Below are positions 60,705 through 64,000 of a stretch of DNA of 64,000 bases, one piece after another. The notes beneath the pieces were generated by a model. It saw nothing but the letters and a program-made list of their open reading frames with translations, was not told where the DNA came from and ran no database searches. The number at the start of each line of letters is the position of its first letter. The stretch's first letter is position 1. The position numbers and the translations under genes were made by a program. This DNA comes from Nitrosopumilus adriaticus (GTDB taxonomy: Archaea; Thermoproteota; Nitrososphaeria; Nitrososphaerales; Nitrosopumilaceae). The stretch spans positions 984,147 to 1,048,146 of the forward strand of contig NZ_CP011070.1 of assembly GCF_000956175.1 (NCBI RefSeq), read 5' to 3'.

Positions 60705-61528
60705 TTAAAGAGTATTTCCAGTTAGTTTTTCATATGCTATCACATAGCGCTCAGTCATTTTCTGTATGATATCATCGGGGATTTCAGGTGCAACAGGCTC
60801 TCGTCCAGCATCACGTTCATCATCAAATTCTTTTTGATACCCCTTTGCAGTTAGCCAATCACGTAAGAGTTGTTTATCATATGCCTCCTGTATTTCTCCA
60901 ACAGTATACGAATTCTTTGGCCATAAACGATATTCATCAGGACCAATAGAATCGCCCAAGGTAATCTTTCCATCTAATATTCCAAACTCTAATTTCAAAT
61001 CAGCTAAAATGAATCCGGCATTATCTGCAATAGATGCCATCTTTTTATAAATTTCAATAGAGGTTTTCTCCAACCATTCGTATTGCTCCTCAGTAACCAA
61101 ATTCATCTCTAATGCTTTTTCTTTGTTAATTGGAATATCATGTTCTGATTTTGTAGTAGGATCAAAAAGTGGTTCAGGAAGTTTTGCAGCCAGAGTTGTA
61201 TTTGTCCCTTCAGGTACGGAAACATCACCTTTTTTCCATCTACTTATCAGACTGCCATAAAAGTAGCCTCTAACAACACACTCTATTGGCAGCATCTTCA
61301 TTTTTTTACAATAATTTCAGTGTCAGATTCTCGTCGGACAAAATGATTTGGTACGGATAATTCATTGAACCAAAATTCAGCGAATTTGCACAGTACTTCT
61401 CCCTTTCTAGGAATATTTTGCTTGAATTTTACATCATATGCTGAAACCCTATCAGAGAACTTGAAGAGTAATGTATTTTCATCCACATCATAAAGGTCCT
61501 TTACTTTTCCGCTAGTTAGAAACTTCAA
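60705..61528 (-). pseudogene. purC: SAICAR synthetase, frameshifted (probable sequence error)
   Basis: Purine biosynthesis: joins aspartate to CAIR with ATP. The gene is in two frames: 61298-61528 (N-terminal, [25 protein letters not shown]) and 60705-61301 (CVVRGYFYGSLISRW, DLKLEFGILDGKITLGDS). Adding one T to the T7 run at 61301-61307 makes [18 protein letters not shown] read through, giving about 273 residues, slightly longer than most PurC. The two frames overlap by ATGA, but the conserved flanks and full domain argue for one gene with one lost base. Confidence 0.87.
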
Positions 61529-61571
61529 ACAATCATTACTGGATTTTATTGAATTTAACTGCTAGGAAAAA

Positions 61572-61958
61572 TCAAGAACCCATCATCCCGACCATCTTGG
61601 GCATTTCTCTATATGCTTTATTTACAAAAATATCATTATCAGCACTAATCATTACATATTCCATAGGATTATCAGAAGGCGGAGAAACAATAATTTTTTC
61701 CCCAGAGTCAATAGTTCCCAAATCAAAAGTATCTCCTGCACCAAAATTTACACGTACATTAGTAAGAGGCTGATAACCTGTATTTTGTATAGTCACACGT
61801 CCCATCACAAAAAGACTTTGTTTATCCAATATAGGATCAACAAAAATATCATAATCCTGAGTTGATACAGATAATTTCAAAATATCCATACCAAAAATTA
61901 CTGCCATAATTCCAATAGCAGCAATACCTATACCAATGATTGCAGTATACTGTTTCAC
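61572..61958 (-). CDS. Membrane-anchored hypothetical with beta-sandwich
   Basis: A 128-residue protein. One N-terminal helix (about 7-25, IGIGIAAIGIMAVIFGMDI) leads to a beta-rich domain (FVMGRVTIQNTGYQPLTNVRVNF; IIVSPPSDNPMEYVMI). It resembles the DUF4352-like gene at 57867 in plan. No Cys. Family not recognised. Confidence 0.6.
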   Translation of the reverse strand: MKQYTAIIGIGIAAIGIMAVIFGMDILKLSVSTQDYDIFVDPILDKQSLFVMGRVTIQNTGYQPLTNVRVNFGAGDTFDLGTIDSGEKIIVSPPSDNPMEYVMISADNDIFVNKAYREMPKMVGMMGS

Positions 61959-62113
61959 GGATACTAGATTGTTTTTCTAATTATTAAGACTAATCAATAA
62001 TTGGAATATAGTCTAAAATATTAAAAATTACGTGTTCCAGATACAGAATTTTTCAAAAATTGTGTGTTTTAAACAAGCTAGTGATAAAGTAATTTTTCAA
62101 TTAATCAAAATTT

Positions 62114-62500
62114 ATGAAAATACTCCATATTGATGACAATAAAGAGATTTTAGAGCCATTTGAGTTTTATTTTGAAATAAATGATGATTATGATTATACC
62201 CCATGTAAGGACCCAGAAAAAGGACTTGAATTAATTAAAAACGGAAACTTTGACATAATATTACTGGATTTATCAATGCCCAAAATGAGCGGTTATGAGA
62301 TTATAGATATTCTTTATCAGAACGACGAAATTAAAAATAAAAAAATTGTAATTTTTTCTGCAAGTAATCAAAGTGAAAAAGAAATGAATGAGTTAATTAA
62401 AAAAGGGGTTCATTCTTGCCTACAAAAAACCATCCCAATAAATGAAATTTTAGAACATTTAGAAAAGTCATTGGGAGTATTGGATGTCACTACAAAATAG
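62114..62500 (+). CDS. Single-domain response regulator
   Basis: A 128-residue receiver only: Asp7-Asp8 in LHIDDNKE, phospho-acceptor Asp52 in IILLDLSMP, Ser in IFSAS, and Lys105 in LQKTIP, where Thr replaces the usual Pro of KP. With no output domain it acts by protein contact, like CheY or Spo0F. The histidine kinase that follows overlaps it by 17 bp, so the two are a coupled pair. Confidence 0.88.
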   Translation: MKILHIDDNKEILEPFEFYFEINDDYDYTPCKDPEKGLELIKNGNFDIILLDLSMPKMSGYEIIDILYQNDEIKNKKIVIFSASNQSEKEMNELIKKGVHSCLQKTIPINEILEHLEKSLGVLDVTTK

Positions 62501-64000
62501 AACCAATAAAAATAAGAAATTAAATAATAATCAATACATCCTATATTTGTTAATACCTATTATCATACTGTCATGTTTATCAATATTAAGTACAAATTCA
62601 GAATTATTTGTACTTCAAGGATTAGATCATTTTTATTTTGAAATGTTTTCAGTTACTTTTGGAATAGTTGTTGCAATTTATTCACTATCAAGAGGTTATG
62701 CGCTAAAAGATAGATTCTCGCTATTTATAGGATTAGGTTTTTTTGTTTCATCTATAATAGATTTGCTTCACGGAGGGTTTTCATTAATACATTTAGGTGA
62801 CACAAGTTTTGAAGAGTATTTCATCCCACAAACATGGGTAGCTGGAAGAATTTTGATGGGAATAGTAATGGCAATTGCAATTATAAAATTTAGTAAAGCA
62901 GAAAAAAATACTAAAAAACCAAAATCAATCAGCAAAGAAATTATCTATTACACAATATTTCTCTCAGGGCTAGCAAGTGTTGTAACAATGATTTCTTTAA
63001 TACAACCGTTACCATTTCTTACAATTGATTCCATAATTAAAAGGCCGTATGAAATTTTGGCAGCATCACTATTTGTATTTTCAGCAATATTTTACTTTAA
63101 GCAAAAACTTCATCACTTAGATGATCCATTTTACAAAGGAGTCATACTGGTTTTAGTCATAGATATTTTTGGAAGTATTATAATTTCTACTTCAAGTATA
63201 GTATTTGATACTGCATTTAATGTGGCACATATTCTAAAAAATATTACATTTTTTATTTTTATTGCTACTTTATCATGGTCTTCAATTTATCACCACAAAA
63301 TAAAAGAAAAATTCAACCAAGATCTAAATGAATCAAAAAAAGCACTGAATGAAGCATCAATAATTGCAATTACAGATGCAAATGGAATTATCACTGAAGT
63401 GAACGACAAGTTTGTCGAAATATCAAAATACAGTAGAGAAGAATTAATAGGATCAGATCATAATTTATTAAAATCAGGTTATCATTCACGGGAATTTTAT
63501 AGGAAAATGTGGGGAACCATTACTTTTGGAAAAATTTGGAGAGGTGAAATTAAAAATAAAGCAAAGGATGGAACGTTTTACTGGGTACAGACAAACATCA
63601 TACCAAACATCAATGAACAAGGCAAGATTGTAGGATACACAACAGTTAGAACAGACATTACTGAACAAAAAGAACAACAAGAAAGACTTGCAGGTATTGA
63701 TGTCAAAAAAGATGAGTTTATGTCAATGATTTCACATGAACTAAAAACACCACTCAGTCCAATTATGAGTTGGTCAGGCATGTTATACGATGGAGTTTTA
63801 GGAGAAATGACAGAAAAGCAAAAACACGGAATTATGAAAATTCAAGAAAACTCTAAAGATTTGTTAAGTCTAATCAACGATATTCTAGATGTACATAAAC
63901 TTGAATTAGGAAAAATGAATTTTACCATGACACATTTTAACATAAAAAAATTGTTATCAAATATTATTGAAGATTATAAATTATCAAGTTCCAATCATTG
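62484..64000 (+). CDS. Membrane PAS histidine kinase (partial)
   Basis: Open from ATG 62484 to the window end (505 codons seen, no stop). Residues about 15-275 hold roughly seven membrane helices (a 7TM-type sensor, MASE-like), residues about 285-400 a PAS domain (TDANGIITEVNDKFVEISKY; YTTVRTDITEQKEQQ), then HisKA with the phospho-acceptor His near residue 417 in MISHELKTPLSPIMSW. The ATPase part lies outside. The partner is the receiver gene at 62114. Confidence 0.88.
   Translation, partial: MSLQNRTNKNKKLNNNQYILYLLIPIIILSCLSILSTNSELFVLQGLDHFYFEMFSVTFGIVVAIYSLSRGYALKDRFSLFIGLGFFVSSIIDLLHGGFSLIHLGDTSFEEYFIPQTWVAGRILMGIVMAIAIIKFSKAEKNTKKPKSISKEIIYYTIFLSGLASVVTMISLIQPLPFLTIDSIIKRPYEILAASLFVFSAIFYFKQKLHHLDDPFYKGVILVLVIDIFGSIIISTSSIVFDTAFNVAHILKNITFFIFIATLSWSSIYHHKIKEKFNQDLNESKKALNEASIIAITDANGIITEVNDKFVEISKYSREELIGSDHNLLKSGYHSREFYRKMWGTITFGKIWRGEIKNKAKDGTFYWVQTNIIPNINEQGKIVGYTTVRTDITEQKEQQERLAGIDVKKDEFMSMISHELKTPLSPIMSWSGMLYDGVLGEMTEKQKHGIMKIQENSKDLLSLINDILDVHKLELGKMNFTMTHFNIKKLLSNIIEDYKLSSSNH

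Overview
The window comes from an AT-rich mesophilic ammonia-oxidising-type archaeon (Thaumarchaeota / Nitrososphaerota, most like the Nitrosopumilus-Nitrosarchaeum group). Reasons: an archaeal proteasome alpha subunit, an ESCRT-III (CdvB) division protein, an archaeal ribosomal protein cluster with the RNase P protein Rpp29 inside it, type II archaeal GAPDH, archaeal HMG-CoA synthase, F420-type oxidoreductases, multicopper oxidase, a TackOD1-type response regulator, secreted PEWIKNNAGWW-type repeats, frequent TTG starts and TATA boxes about 26 bp upstream of start codons (leaderless messages). No mobile element, CRISPR array or rRNA was seen; there is one tRNA (Asn-GTT).

Layout. 1-6.4 kb: a cytosolic histidine kinase, a response regulator, a lysine-rich protein, two stand-alone Lrp/AsnC-type ligand-binding (RAM) domains, a VOC protein, lineage hypotheticals and a class III nucleotide cyclase. 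6.5-12.2 kb: threonine deaminase ilvA, divergent purE/purK and a sugar nucleotidyltransferase. 12.4-15.8 kb: an F420/LLM oxidoreductase, thiolase and DUF35 protein module, then a methyltransferase. 16-21 kb: a Holliday-junction-resolvase-like nuclease, pentapeptide protein, metal-binding miniproteins and threonine synthase. 21-28.5 kb: CBS/CorC membrane protein, GAPDH, then a processive glycosyltransferase next to a secreted polysaccharide-deacetylase-like protein (probable envelope polysaccharide locus). 28.5-33.8 kb: a TackOD1-like response regulator, secreted proteins, DsbA-like oxidoreductase and HMG-CoA synthase. 33.8-39.4 kb: dicarboxylate symporter and bioD, divergent from bioA-bioB-bioF, with a BirA-type operator before bioB. 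39.4-44.6 kb: CcdA plus a DipZ-like thioredoxin, CdvB, multicopper oxidase. 45-54.7 kb: psmA, a SPOUT methyltransferase and the S10/spc ribosomal cluster (rpl3 to rpl6, without rpl2). 54.7-64 kb: tRNA-Asn, miniproteins, a histone-H1-like protein, PPOX protein, winged-helix regulator, purC, and a response regulator/histidine kinase pair running off the window.

Two things stand out. Three otherwise well-conserved genes (the deacetylase, bioF and purC) are each split by frameshifts, and every break lies in a short A or T run where one missing base restores the full protein; base-calling error explains this better than gene decay. The intergenic DNA holds several well-formed regulatory palindromes: the BirA-like site before bioB, a repeated family of 22-bp palindromes around 55-59 kb, a 10-bp inverted repeat before the ribosomal operon, and a triple half-site before cdvB.

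Many real genes here are under 60 codons (often CxxC zinc miniproteins); 17 such complete small genes, including rps14, were read directly from the sequence and are listed with coordinates.
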